NCBI RefSeq assembly: GCF_035046485.1
Contig: NC_085137.1
Span: 377,828,706 to 377,892,705, forward strand
Source: Aedes albopictus
Taxonomy: Eukaryota; Arthropoda; Insecta; Diptera; Culicidae
Reading direction: 5' to 3'
Length of the DNA stretch: 64,000 nt
Shown here: piece after piece, positions 1 through 12,459 of the stretch
How positions within the stretch are numbered: the first letter of the stretch is position 1
Layout of the letters: every line of letters starts with the position of its first letter
Made by a program: the position numbers and the translations under genes
Notes under the pieces: model-generated
Seen by the model: only the letters and a program-made list of their open reading frames with translations
What the model was told of the DNA's origin: nothing
Database searches by the model: none

Positions 1-836
1 AGAGAAATCCGGCAGAGACAGAGAAGCCTGAAGTGAAAAATCTTCTTGTGATGATTCTGTTCGTTTTTTTTACAAATTGATGGTTATTTTGTCTTTGATT
101 TATCTCAAATTATATCTAGTACACATCTCAAATTATATCTAGTACGATGGCTCTAGCTTGAGGTGAGGTAAAATGGGCCATCGATAAAATTATTACTTGA
201 GATTCTGTCTGGGTTTCTTTTTGGAATTTATTTGGTTATATCTCTTGAAATTCCTACCAGGGTTTTTGCACCATTCCTTTCTTATTTTTCACGCCATTTG
301 TTTTGGTATTCTTTTTTTAATTCCTTCCGGAGATTCTTCCGGATTCTTACCAGCACTTTTCCAAGATTCTAACATTTCTTTCCGGTATTTTTCCTTGAGA
401 ATCTTCTACGATTCCAGAATTCCGATTGATTTCTTCTGGAATTTTACATACAGAATTTCATATCATACAGAATCCCGGTTAGAGATAAAATACTGACGAC
501 CAAAACGTGATATTGGTTTGGTTAATATAAGAGAAAAAAAGATCTGATAGTAATATCTGAAAATGTTCCTGGAACATCTGAACAATATCAAAATTTGATA
601 TTTCAAGATCAAGCGAATAGCTCGCTGCTATTGGTTAGATCTTACAAAATCTAAAGATGATGTGATGATGATGTTCCAAAACATTAAATTTTTGATGTTA
701 TTTTCAGATCTTTGATCTTTATTGTCAATCAAAACCATATCACTTTTCGTTCTCCATATCAAAGTATGCTATTATTGAGCTCTTTTCCTCTACTCGGGAT
801 GGCTTTACGGTTTTAAGGAGTTGTTCACTAATGTTC
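1..836. repeat. Window start; pyrimidine-rich degenerate repeat block at 197-496
   Basis: 197-496 is pyrimidine-rich on the + strand, with repeated TTCCGG/GATTTCTT-like words, and belongs to the same class as the later GAAATTCC blocks. The open frame through it is a by-product of its composition. In the rest of 1-836 I see only AT-rich DNA, including an exact short direct repeat (CTCAAATTATATCTAGTAC) near 105 and 127. Confidence 0.5.
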
Positions 837-1342
837 TGCGGGAATTCCTTCCGGGATTTCTTCCGAAGTCTCTGCTGTGATTTCTTCAAGAACTTTCTTC
901 TAGAGCTTCTCTTTGGGTTTCTATAAAATTTTCAGCAGGTATATTTCCCAAAGGTTCTCACGGGATTTCTGAGAGAATGATTTCTTCCGGTGTTAATCCT
1001 GGGATGTCTCTCAGGATTTTCAGGAGTTATTCTGGACTTCTTCCTAAGATATTCTTCTTCGGATATTTTTTTCCGGATATTTACCAAGGTTTTTCCTTGT
1101 AGTTGATTATCTAATTTCTTGTAGTGATCCACCTGAGATTATTTTCCTACAGATTTTCTCGGGATTATTCCCAGAGCTCTTCCCGGAATTTACACCAGAA
1201 ATTATCCCGAGATTCTGGATGCTCCTATTTGGGATTTCTTTAAAATTTGTTCTTGCAGGATTTTTTCAAATTTTTTTTTTTTTTGGGATTTCGTTTGGGA
1301 TAACTTACGAAATTTCTTGTAAGAAATTCCCGGAAAAATATC
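837..1342 (-). repeat. Dispersed GAAATTCC-class repeat, reverse-orientation copy
   Basis: The block is pyrimidine-rich on the + strand. On the - strand it contains ACTACAAGAAAT (1125-1114) followed by CAACTACAAGGAAAA (1105-1091). The same two words occur in the same order at 28569-28603 on the + strand. It is therefore a reversed, diverged relative of that copy. Confidence 0.55.
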
Positions 1343-1491
1343 CCCAGTCAACCAATGATCGTATAAGATGTTGAATAAGATGTTAAAGTGGAGGCGATAT
1401 GCGAACTTTTTACATACCCCTAAATGAAGGCATGTACGTACATGGCCTCCACTTTATCATCTTATGCAACATTCTATACTGGTTGTCTGGG
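1343..1491. mobile_element. Short inverted-repeat (foldback/MITE-like) element, about 149 bp
   Basis: The ends are inverted copies: left CCCAGTCAACCAATGATCG, right complement CCCAGACAACCAGTATAG. Both continue inward through GATGTTGAATAAGATG/GATAAAGTGGAGGC-like sequence, giving about 48 bp of imperfect inverted repeat. No coding capacity and no certain target duplication. A related, left-truncated copy lies at 22691-22825. Confidence 0.7.
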
Positions 1492-1499
1492 TCTGAAAG

Positions 1500-2110
1500 A
1501 ATCCCGGTCAAATTTTGCGAAAGTCTCCGCAAAGACTTATTGGAGAAATCTCGAGAAGAACTAAGAAAGAAATTCTGAGAGATACTGGGACATCCAAAAA
1601 AAAAGTTCTAGGACTAATCCCAGGAGGAAATTTAAGAAGGAACTCTGAAAACCTTCAAAGGTAATCCCGGGAGAAACTAAGTGCGAAATCCCACAAGAAA
1701 ATCCACGAGAAATATCTGAGAAGTGTCTCTGGAAGAAGTGCTTGGAAGAACTTCTGCAAAAATCCCTACAGAAACTCTTGGAAAACTATCTTGAAACCAC
1801 TAAGAGAAATTCCCGGAAGAACTTGGAGAAAATTTTGGAAAGATCTCCGGGAGGAATCCAGCTAGAAACTCTGGTAGAAAGTTCGGAGGGCGGTTCACAT
1901 ACTCTAGCAGAGTCCCCGTGAAAAATCTAAGAACGTCCTATTTATGGAACCCAATACGTAAAAACCTCTGGATATTCTTGGGAGTACTGGAGAAAACCAG
2001 AAAACAAAAATCTTCGATAATTTCAACGAAAAACTCTGCGAGAAACTGGAAATGATTTTAAAGGAGGAATTCCGGAAGAATTTGAAGGAAGAATTATGTG
2101 TAAAATTTCA
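1500..2110 (+). repeat. Purine-rich degenerate GAAATTCC-class block
   Basis: Recurrent GAAATCC/GGAGAAATT/GAAGAATT words with purines on the + strand. It is the opposite polarity of the 837-1342 block just upstream, with the 1343-1491 foldback between them. No exact period is visible. Confidence 0.5.
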
Positions 2111-3868
2111 AAATCTCAACATTACTACATCACCAGAACAGAGTGCAAAGATCCAAGTTCAAATTCAAAGCTGTGTCATCAAATATTGAATTTAATGGTC
2201 ATACAGTCTGTGGACTCTACTGATTGAACTCCTGCCATTTTTTTCCTGACTTTTATTTTATTAGAGTATTTGGATGTCATTGTTGGTGGAAATATCATAG
2301 CAATTTCTTGGAATTATCCCAGAAAAACGTAGAGAAAAGTTCAAAAATATTCCTCAACCGATTCTTGCAATATATTCGAAAGAGTTTTGTTGTAATTCGA
2401 AAGCAATATATTGGAAAGAGTTTTGATAAGCAGTTCTTGAAAGAATTCAGCAATTTGGTGAAATCTCTTGGATAATAAATCTTGCGCATTTCTCTTTAAT
2501 ATGTTAAATATAAATTTTGAAGATATTTCGGTAATAATTTTTGAGAAATACAGAAATTAAAAAAAAATAGCCTAATTTTTGATTTATCAAGATTTAAAAT
2601 TTCCCCCTGAAAAACTCGTGAAATTTTACTTTGTCTTATGAGTAGACACCCTGTATAAGCCTAGCAGGTGAACTCTCGGAAATTCTTTTGGATTCTCAAT
2701 ACAAATTGGCAACTTTCAGTTGTTTAGTTGTTTGTTCGTAAGTATTTCCGGTGATTTTGTTACACTAGGTTACAGCATTTTTACGCTCAATAAGCTGATG
2801 ATCATTTTTAGTGTAGATACCCTAGCTGAGTTCGAAAACTCAGGAAAAAATACAGTAGAGCGAACTTTTCAACTTTCCGAAGAAGGCTGATGATTTGAAA
2901 TCGATTTTGTTCTATTTTAAAATTACTACTACATCTTAGCCTCTGTAACGAATACTCCTATTTAGCTGAACATTATACAGTAACTCCCTGACATACAACA
3001 TCGCAAATTAACGCTGGGAAATTTAATATTTTGTTCGTAAATATATATAAAAAAACATCGCCATTTTTTTATATTGATTTTTTTTTAATTTAAAGAGTTT
3101 GTTCCATAAATTCGTCAATTTCTCAGGTTCCGTCAATCTGACACAAAACTGTATTCAGACGTTTATTAAGGTGTCCGTTTTATTAAGGTGTCCGTATGTG
3201 TTAAAAATATCGACCACAATGGAAAATTTAAAAAAAAAATTTAAGTTCATATTTTTAAAGCTTGATTTTCAGCTAAAACTTAAAAACTGCTCTACTTAAT
3301 ATTTTTTGAAGCACGTTCTGGAAACCAGACCGTTATTATGCACGAAAACTTAGGTCGTTAATAGACTCATTCATAACTTTTGTTTTATTTTGGAAACCAG
3401 TATTATCAACCATGTGTTTCTTTCAAAGAGGTTGAGAAACATATGGAGGCGCATGGATATTCAATATTCATCCATGTGCTATCTATGTGACATGGCATCT
3501 TACTTCATGGCAGATGGTAATTACAAACCAAATAGTCGCTAAAAATCGATTAAATCAGGGCATTTTTGTGCAAGTCTCCTGTGTAGTATCAAGATAAGAT
3601 CGTTCATCATTGAGAGCGAAGATTGATTGAATAATGGCATCTTACTCGGCAAGCACTACCAGGAACAAAGCTCTGGATTATTTTTTCCAAGCACTTTATT
3701 ATAACCGGTGCAGCCATATTTTTCTGTCGAGTTGCATGACTTCTTAAAAATTTCAAATTTACACATTCACGGGACGCGACGCGATACAAGACACGACACT
3801 TTTGGTTCATGCAGTCGTCAAAATGATTGAAAATGCCTTAATGCCGACCGGCTTCGGGCTCGATGCAG
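2111..3868. other. AT-rich DNA without recognised gene
   Basis: Several short open frames, none with recognisable features. A 17-bp direct repeat, TTTATTAAGGTGTCCGT, occurs twice in succession near 3161-3196. Nothing else stands out. Confidence 0.4.
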
Positions 3869-4208
3869 CACGCTGTCAAAATTTCGATTATTATCGAACA
3901 TTCATGTACCTCGGATTTTTCTTCGAAAATGATTAGTATTTGGGCTATATATTCATAATCGGAAAACTAGAAAATATTTCATCGGCAAAATTTTTTCCAT
4001 ACATTTTGTATGGGACGTTTTTAGGCTAAAATAGTAATTATTGATTTTTAGTATAGAAAATAGCTAGAAACTCAGCTAACTCAAATTTTCCCCGATAGAA
4101 TATTTTCAAATTTTGCATTTATACATTATAGCCGAAATTCTAACATTCTATGAAAAAAAAATCCGAGGTACATGAAAGTTCGATAATAATCAAAATTTTG
4201 ACACCGTG
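3869..4208. mobile_element. Non-autonomous inverted-repeat transposon, 340 bp, Transib-like ends
   Basis: The terminal inverted repeats are about 55 bp. They begin CACGCTGTCAAAATTT on the left and CACGGTGTCAAAATTT on the right complement, and continue through TTATTATCGAAC and ATGTACCTCGG. The element is flanked by the 5-bp direct repeat TGCAG (3864-3868 and 4209-4213). A CAC-initial TIR with a 5-bp GC-containing target duplication resembles the Transib superfamily; the assignment is inference. No transposase is encoded. Confidence 0.7.
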
Positions 4209-4589
4209 TGCAGCCCATCTAGGGGACAACGTCCGACCATTCTAGAACTTTTCTAGAACTGTGTAAGGATGAGATTCCAACATAATGTAAAAACAAACTT
4301 CCGGTACTGATCATTGGATTTTTTTTAAACTATTACTGCAATTCATGGAATTCATGCAATTAAAATTCTCTAAAAACTCCTTGACGGAGATCTCGGAGAA
4401 GCTTCCGTCTCAAGTATGCATGAATTTTATTTATTTTTGGTCAGACGTACTTTGTATTTTAGCCTATTCTGTCGAATTTAGCAATACACTCGTCAATCAC
4501 AGTCGTAAGCATTCGATCAAATATAGAAATGAAGAGTATACTTTCGGAAATACTTCAAGATTTTTTTTCTAATCCCCAAAATACCTTAA

Positions 4590-4928
4590 GGTGAAGATAT
4601 GTGTGACGAAGCCACACCCTGAATTTTCAAAAGCACAAATCTGAAGAATTTTTTCTTATCTTTATTAACGAGATTTTCAGCCCTGGGCTGGTTCATCTCG
4701 AGACGCTTTACTTCCCTTCCGAAGGAAGAACTTACATGTTGTGAGTTTGTCGGGAGTTGGATTCGATCAAATCTAAAGAAACAAATGTCGGTGTACACTG
4801 AAAATTTGATCGATTGATCCCCACCAGCGGGTAACTAATTGATCAACTTTTCAGCGCAAACCATTATTTGGTTCTTCAGATTTGTGTTCTTGAAAAATTG
4901 AGGTGTGGCTTCGTCATAAAACTTCACC
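4590..4928. mobile_element. Inverted-repeat MITE with TTAA at both ends, 339 bp
   Basis: Ends GGTGAAG...CTTCACC with about 60 bp of inverted homology (GACGAAGCCACACC and AAATCTGAAGAA appear in both arms). TTAA flanks at 4586-4589 and 4929-4932 could be a 4-bp target duplication. Non-coding. Confidence 0.7.
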
Positions 4929-5193
4929 TTAAAAATAACAGCCGGAAATTTTCCCTCACATTCCTCGGGCAAATCTCCAAGCTATTTCAACAGGAATTTT
5001 GACTGCAATTCCTCCAAACTTCTATCTGAATACCTGCAGCAGTTCTGGCAATAATCCGTCGAAAACCATATGAAATTTCTGTCAAGGTTTTTTTTTAACA
5101 ATTGATTCAATTATGCCACCACATTATTGGGGGCTTTTTGTAGAAATTTTCTCTTAAATTCCGCTCGAAGTGGCTTTGAATTGTTCAAGATGA

Positions 5194-6254
5194 CCCAAGT
5201 AACCAGTAAGCATTTAAAATAGCATTCCTTCAGCATTATAGTAGCCTTTACGACAAGGCGTTTAATGCTAATTAGCCGTATATGCGCCTATAGTGCTACC
5301 TCACAGCAGGTTTTGGCAAAATAACGGGCTGTCTTAGTGCTATCCCTTCAGGAACGTCATGACTAAATGTCAAAGAAGCGTAACGCCTCGTCGAGCAAAA
5401 AAAAAAAACAAAAATAGATTGACGTCTGCTTCTCGTTCTCTCAGCCTGCTTCCCCGCTTCATCGTCCTTCCATATTCCAGCCGGTGCTAGGTGGTACTTT
5501 TTTGCTGATTTTTGTAGTGATATAGGTTTGAACTTACGATCCGGAGATTGATTAATCATATCTGCTTCGGATTCTGTTGCTCCTGATCCACGATGCTAAA
5601 GCTGTCCCGGTGGCGTGCGTTGATTTAATCACCAATATAAAGAATGATTCGATAACAGCTTCAGATTCAACATCCAAAACTTGTTTTCATTGAGATATTT
5701 CGTTGTGGTAGAGCATTAGGATCCCTTCTTTTAAATATCTGTGGAATAAGATTGTTTCTTCCCTCTTTCAAACAGTCCTATGATCCACCAAAGCATCCAC
5801 CTATTCGGCACATATTTTCCTACGAAATGATGAATAATTGGTGATTTTTTTTTATGGACAAGTTCCCAATCCAATCCAGCTGCAGTAATGTTTTCTTTGG
5901 TGCGTTTGGATGAGTAGGGGAAAATGAAAAAACAAATAAGATGCACACATTTGTAAACAGAAGCATAGACTCTGTAAGAGAGAGACAAAATGTGTTGCCA
6001 AATGCGTAACATATCTCTCAACCTTTTTGCTCCTAGCATTTAAAGAGCAGTTGAAAAGCATTCTGTATGCTCCCAAGTGAAACCACTTCAAGCAGTTGAA
6101 ATGCTAATTAACAGCCGAAAGCTTTTGAGCAGCACAGCTTATGCTAACTCAAGGCAGCTATGCATTCGAACTGCTTATGTAGGGCAGCAAGCAGTTTAAA
6201 TGCGTAATACGGGCTGATACACGGCTTATTCAAATGCTTAGTGGTTACCTGGGG
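5194..6254. mobile_element. Inverted-repeat element of about 1.06 kb
   Basis: The left end CCCAAGTAACCAGTAAGC and right-end complement CCCCAGGTAACCACTAAGC define matching termini followed by ATTTRAA. Several internal segments are also inverted relative to one another (CAGCA/GCTTATGC-rich). No transposase ORF and no clean target duplication. Open frames of 87 to 102 codons inside are not recognisable proteins. Confidence 0.6.
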
Positions 6255-6717
6255 ATTTATGGAGTTCCCTGAAATATTTTTTGTTTTTTATATGTTTCAT
6301 TTTTGCATAGGATTTCTGAATTGCATCAATACTAATCGGACCCGTCAAGAATCCAACGGCTCACTAATCGTCACTGATGCCATCAGATAGACAATGCCCG
6401 ACAGTGCTCACGACAATTTAAAGCCTATTCTTCTCTTGTTCTGACATTCATGCACATTGCACACAATAGAGACGTGTAGATGTACAACTAATTCCATCCG
6501 AAGGAGGTTTGGAGTTCAGTTCTATGACTGTAGAGGACGGAGATGCTCAATTGGCTGCGTAGCTTGGAGAACAGAAGCGCCCGTCTAGCGAATTGAGAGT
6601 CGTGGGCTCCCACCGGAGCACGTGGATTTCTTTTCGCTATTCAAATCTACATTTGTTTATCAATCGCGTGCATGAATGTCAAAGCATTTTTAACATCTTT
6701 GTAACAATTCGTACTAA

Positions 6718-6887
6718 TGCCGTTTTTCTTTATTATCCAGTTCCAACCTGGGTTGGAACTGGATCAGATCACAGTTTCAACCCCAACCCGACTTCGGTTT
6801 CGCTTGTACTAAAATTTGTTTGACGTTGGTTGTTTACACATTTTCCGCCAATCCAGTTCCAACCCAGGTTAAAAAAGAAAAACGGCA
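6718..6887. mobile_element. 170-bp MITE, copy 1
   Basis: TIR TGCCGTTTTTCTTT at the left and its complement at the right, each followed inward by ATCCAGTTCCAACC. Flanked by TAA (6715-6717, 6888-6890), consistent with a 3-bp TAA (Harbinger-like) or 2-bp TA duplication. Nearly identical to 19798-19967 and exactly the same length, so the family is relatively young. Confidence 0.8.
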
Positions 6888-8054
6888 TAAGTTATGAACC
6901 CAAAATAATACATATTGTCGATAATTCATACGTTCAGCATGCCTTGCTGTAAATAGGAAGTGACCTCAAGCTGTCAAAGCGAACCGATCCTAAAATAACA
7001 ATAGAAGTACACATGTACAAAGCCGTGAAGCACACGAAAAGACATTCCTACAAGTTTTGACGACACGAAAAAGAAAGTCCTGTGTGTTATGAGAAAATAC
7101 CATAGTGGAAAGCGAAACCACTCTCGTACAGTAGTGCATCAACCAATCTCGCTTGCCAGGAAAAAAGTAAAATTTTTCATTTTCATCCTTCTCAATGCAT
7201 TTGACGAGGCGCACTTTCAATTACACCGACGCGACAATAACGATGATTGCAGCAGCAGTAGCAGAGCCAGTAGTTGTTGGCTCGAAACTCGCAGGCAGTA
7301 CAAAATATGGCGGGAACAGCTTTTGCACGGTTATTTTTAAACATTTGCATCAACCACTGTTCTCCGCGTTCCCTTTTGAACCGCGCAGAATGGAAGTGAA
7401 AAAGCTTACAATTCCCTTTCCGTCACTGGCCTGCCTCTGGCTGTAACAGTGAAATTATTTATTTTAAAAATAATGTATACGTTTAATCTTAAATTACATG
7501 CGCGACCCTGGGACTGAGTAAAAATAATTACCATCGAGATCATCGCAAAAGTTCTCTGGGAGTGGTGAGTGCGCGGCACTCACTCTCGCCCTAACCGCTG
7601 TGGCGAAGCCCGGCAAAACACTACTGCCTGCCTGTCGAGTTCCAATTGGGTGAGTGGCCATAATTTTCCCCGGGGATAACGATTGGAAAATCCGCACCGC
7701 CATCTGGGATCGCTGACTGGCTGCCTCTGCCTGTAGGACAAGACAGATCCAAAAAAGAATGGGCGCGCACCTTCGTCGCTCTCGTCGTGTTGGAAACTCA
7801 TTCTCCCGAAACGTTGCGCCGCGCTCTCACCTCTCGCCGCTCCCGGCGTGACTCGACTGATGATCGCCGAGAACTGCGCGCGCGTCTGGTTTTTCACCAA
7901 CCAGGAAAACCGCCAACTGCGCAAGTGGCAATTTTCACGGCGATCCTTGCGACCGAAGGTGAACGCAAAGTCGTTTACGATCTCTTCACTAGTGCGCTGC
8001 TTGCCGTCATCAGTAACCTTAGCCTGGCTCGCTACTGGCTGGGCCTAAGGTCTG
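6888..8054. other. No gene recognised; GC-rich from about 7560
   Basis: The first half is ordinary sequence. From about 7560 to 8050 GC and CpG rise sharply, and overlapping open frames appear on both strands as a result of composition. Possible regulatory DNA upstream of the 8055 TATA candidate. No protein family is recognised. Confidence 0.35.
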
Positions 8055-8140
8055 TTATATAACCGCACTATTTTGTAGTGGATTTCCGTTTCATTTGGTC
8101 AAGTCCATCAGTACCATACAGATAGTGCCTACGGAACGGT
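8055..8140 (+). promoter_or_regulatory. Candidate distal TATA promoter with short non-coding exon
   Basis: TTATATAACC at 8055 is followed 30-38 nt later by an initiator-like TTTCATTTGG (about 8088-8097). A good donor, GGT|GTAAGTTTG, follows at 8141. The 270 bp upstream are unusually GC-rich. Together these could be a distal promoter and a first exon of about 50 nt, for SERCA or for another transcript. No protein is encoded. Confidence 0.25.
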
Positions 8141-11098
8141 GTAAGTTTGATTGGAGTTTAGCTTTTGGTGATGCTTTGAGTTTCCTTATTTGGGACGAAA
8201 GTGATTACGATAAACTGCTGAAAACTGTGATATCGATCGATATAGTGACTATTGAAGTGGAGTTGTGGTGTGATATACAGATTTCTCCCGTTAATGCAAA
8301 TCAACTGGAGCAATTAGTGGGATCGTGGACAAATTGATGTGATCTTTGTGAAAATTTCTGATCATTGGAGTGCCTGTTCACGTCAGTTTGACAGTAAATC
8401 ATTCGGAATTAAAATCATAATTTTAAAAATAGCACTGAACCACTCAAGTGATCTCCGGGGAAAGGCAAAACTGTTGGTCACCCAGAAAAAAAAACAGAAG
8501 TGTTCTAAATAAAACTAAGCTACACAAGGAGCATGGTGGAAATCGCCACTCGAGTGCTTGTGTGTGGCCAGGATTGACCGTCCCTGCTCTAAATCAACTG
8601 GATCACGTCGATAGCCATCGTGATAGGACAACGTTAATGTGATACACACTTTCCTCCTCTGGAGTTTTGCGACGGCCAAAAACAACCGCAGAAAAAAAAC
8701 GTAGCAAACATTCAAAAATATATCTCGATACGACGGCAAAAAAGTTGCAAAAGTTATACCGAACCATCCTCCGCGAGAGGGTCTAGAAATAGAACCGACC
8801 AGGTGATCGTTCCATTTTTATACACCAATCATAGGTCGATACGTGTATGCATGTGTATAATACTTCCCATGCGATCACATTTTCCCATCAAAGTTTTCGA
8901 CCCACCACCAGAAGAAAAAAAAAAGCTGCATGCACTCCGAGCAACCCTTTCAGCCAGGAGAGAGTTTTTCCGTTGGAGCACATTTTTCCGTCAGCATCAC
9001 AATTCGCTCGACCGCTTCAGTCAGAAATTACCCAATAAAATAATTCAATTAGGCCGTGCCAATTTGATTCATTGGCATCATTGGCTTCTAATTGCGCACT
9101 TTGACTTGTTTACACGTAGTTCTCACTCCCATCGTAAATCGTTGTAAAAAAAATCCCTCCACCCATCATCATGGAACAGGATATTTTCTTTTCCAATATG
9201 TGTATTGATTTATGCTAAATAACCGTAAAGGCAGAAAAAATCAAACGCTCCCTATCTCATCGGAAAACCGATCGCGCGTTCAAACATAACAGTCATACCT
9301 TGAAAGCGAGAACGAAAAGATGAATGGTCTATATTTAATATTTTGGAGGAACCATTGAGGAAGTTGAAGAGAAAAAAAATAAGTCTGGCGCTCGTGGAAG
9401 AGTTCGGAATGGAAATGTGCTGTCAATTTACAAATCATGATTAATAAACAAATAACCCATTTAGTGTTTGGTTTACGCATTTTTCCGTCTCGAATTTTTA
9501 TTTAGACAACACTGCAAGTGTTTGTACTTTCATGCATTTAGGACACCCAAACGAAACCAAAATATTTTGGAAATGTGCTCGGGGAGAGAACTGACAACGT
9601 GAGATGTACGTAAAAGTTTGACACCCAGTAAGGAAGGAATTTCTTGGTTTAAAATTGAACCTGTACCGTACAGTAATCTTTCCAGTGCACTCGATTTGAT
9701 CATATTGTAAAGGAAATAGAGTACAACGTGTGTATTCATTTCAAAAAACTACATTCAGTCATTATCTGAATTACTATGGATAACAATAAACGCAACCATT
9801 TCAAATTATTTCATTACCCAAGTCAAATAGGTTTCAAGAGCACCTAAGAACATTAATAAAACCATCATGAAGTCGCTCAAGTTTTATAACGGTTCTCAAC
9901 ACTTGTGTTGTAATTAAAATTGTTGCTTGGACAGCATCTGAACAATGAGACAGTGTGATCTTTAAATAATTTTTATAATTATTATTTCAATATTTAAGAG
10001 TTTTTAAATATACAATTACGCATATTCGAAATGAAATGCAGTAGGTAATACTATTCAATTTACCTGGATACATAAATGTTTGGCACCCATCGATTATTTT
10101 ATACCTTTTGATACTATTTTTTCCACATATGTACATATCAACAAGACTTCGTCGATCTCTTTTTAGAATGATTTTCGTTTTTTGGATTCATCGCTTACGC
10201 AATTTCTGCGTATGCATTATAGATAACGGACGGAAAGTGTCTTGTAATGTACTTCAACTGTACGTGTTTGAAACATTCGTGCCTCCTTAAAAGAGCGAAA
10301 AGCTCACTGGAAGCATTGAACGTGTCCGTGTCTTTAAAAAAAAACTGTACCATTTACAAATACCTCACAAAAGCGCTTAAAAAAGTTTATGCTAGTCGTT
10401 TCAATCATCATGGACACCAATCAAACCGAAATAATAAAATCCGCTTTTAACAGTACAATCAAACAACGCGTTAGCTTAACATTAGTCCGACGCTTCACTC
10501 CAAAACCGGCAGATGTCGACTTGACATCAACGCACGTCAAACCGCACACCGTGTGCTGCGCACAGCCCTGGTTCTGTCGCGGTGACAGATACCGTTACAT
10601 TCTCTCGCATCATTCACGCTCCAGCGAGACGTCGCTCTTTCTCTATTATCTCTCTCTCACGATGTCGGTTGACTCGACGACCGACCGTCGATCCCACAAT
10701 CAAAACCCTCCCCACCCGTTCGTCTCACCCACGAATGCATTGACAGCTGGCAGCTGATGGCCGTTTTTGCTTCGATTGCGATGGTGGCTCAGCATCGAAG
10801 GATACGAACGACGAAGGTGTAATATGAATGTGTTGGTGATTGAGCCTTTAAAGGGTACAATGTTGACTCTCGCGACGTCGCGACGTTTTGGAGAGAAGAT
10901 GGCCTCACGTACACGGATACCGTTACACAGTGCTGGCCCGATGCATACAAATTACGGAGGACCATTGCGTGAAACTTTTCAAAAAAAAAAATCGTTATTT
11001 TTTCTAAAATATGAAATTTAATTATATATTAACTCAATTGAAATATTAAGATGTATTTTAACTTGATTTTGACAATTTGAAAATATTTTCATCATAAA
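8141..11098. other. No gene recognised
   Basis: Mostly AT-rich DNA with short open frames. A GC-richer patch at about 10490-10790 contains CTCT/GAGA-like tracts and could be regulatory. I see no repeat family and no convincing exon. Confidence 0.35.
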
Positions 11099-11160
11099 TA
11101 TTTATTTATTTATTTATTAATTTTTTTTATTTTTTTTATCTTATTTTATTTATTTATTCT
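11099..11160. repeat. ATTT/TTTTA simple repeat
   Basis: Imperfect (TATT)n and T-rich microsatellite. Confidence 0.8.
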
Positions 11161-11555
11161 TGGGAATTACTGAATCAACTACCAAAATTAAAGAAAATCC
11201 TAAAGAAATTCATTAAAAATTTCCTGAAGAATTCTTGAATAAACTCTCGGAGGAATGATTGGAAAAACTCCTCGAAGTACCGCTGATGGAAAATTCAAGG
11301 GGATATGCTTAGAGGCATCATTGTAAAAATTACTTATTGCTGGAAACGCTCTTAAAAGCATTCCTGGACGAAATATTGGAGGAAGTTTGTATTAGGATTT
11401 TTTTTTTGATCGGGTCGAACTGTCACTTTATCGATTGAACTGTCATTCTATCCACGAAAATAAAAACTGTTTTGTTAATTAAACCATCAAAACAAAGGCA
11501 TTGAAATCCAATAAAATCACGTTATACTCAGAAAAATGAGCTCTTTCGATTAGGC

Positions 11556-12001
11556 CAGGGATGGGATCATTCATTTGCAAAGAATTACATTCACTTGCTA
11601 CTATCTCAGATCAGAAGCAGGCTATCAAAAAACAATGTATGGATGAATTTAACCTTGTAGTTTTATCTGAAAGTTTGCCGAATGACATTAGTGTCGCACA
11701 CGCATACCAAAGTCATGAGCTAACTGTGAAGGCAACTCTCCACGCCGTGAATGTAAATTACATTCACGCCGTGGAGAGTTGCGTTTGCTGTCTTCTGTTG
11801 ACTTAACTATTGATGCTACGCTAATACAGGTCGGACTCGATTAACCCGACTCCGGATAATCTACTCCGACCTGTACATTGTTCTACAAAGTTTTAGGCAA
11901 AACAAAAATGTGTTCCATACATTGATTTTTGCTACGATGTTTTTGAAGCGAGTTAACAGCAAGTGAATATAACTGATTGCAAATTAATGATGCCATCCTT
12001 G
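11556..12001. mobile_element. Non-autonomous hAT element, 446 bp, with perfect 8-bp target duplication
   Basis: The termini are CAGGGATGGGATCATT on the left and CAAGGATGGCATCATT on the right complement. Inverted similarity continues for about 45 bp. Flanks are the perfect 8-bp direct repeat GATTAGGC (11548-11555 and 12002-12009), diagnostic of hAT insertion. Inside, 11732-11782 is a palindrome with two perfect 25-nt arms and one spacer base. A second tiny element is nested at 11827-11873. The 81-codon open frame is incidental. Confidence 0.88.
11827..11873. mobile_element. 47-bp miniature pogo-like element nested in the hAT MITE
   Basis: Ends CAGGTCGGACTCGATTA...and complement CAGGTCGGAGTAGATTATCC, flanked by TA on both sides (11825-11826, 11874-11875). 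The ends match those of the 213-bp element at 12460-12672, so this is probably a nearly complete internal deletion of the same family. Confidence 0.65.
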
Positions 12002-12343
12002 GATTAGGCTATAGAAAATAGCAATATTTTATTCCCTAAACAACCCAATTCTCGAAAAAATAGAAAAATTTCTAAATGATTTTTCGAAAGGTCTTCCACA
12101 GAAGTTTTCCAACACTGAATGGCTCAAATGTTATTCTGCTCATTGAATGGGGTGGAACGGAACGCAGTATCCAAACAAAACAGCAAATAGGGTTACCAGA
12201 AATATATTTTTGATGCTTTATAAAGATCAAATTAAAAATGAATTCAGACGATTTTTATGAGGTCCCATTCAATTCAACAGGGGACACGGTATATAATCCA
12301 AATCCCGAAAAAGAGTTTTTTTAATGTAGTTATAAACTTTAAA

Positions 12344-12381
12344 CATAGAATCCTAAGCTGAGAAGCAGGTTTTGTTCCAGT
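12344..12381 (+). mobile_element. Fragment of the tRNA-derived SINE (3' part)
   Basis: CATAGAATCCTAAGCTGAG and the following AAGCAGGTTTTGTTCCAGT match, with a few changes, the 3' region of the SINE at 48428-48698. Only about 38 bp remain. Confidence 0.6.
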
Positions 12382-12459
12382 AGTCTACTCTGCAGAAGAC
12401 CATGCGAATAGAGTTTAAGCTTTCAGTTAGGGTAAGCATCTGTGAGTCAGTATATGGTA

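Noticed and set aside
6530..6620. tRNA-like SINE head (GGCTGCGTAGCTTGG and GTGGGCTCCCACC)
   Set aside because: The box B core TTCGA is missing and no tail or duplication was found; too weak to call.
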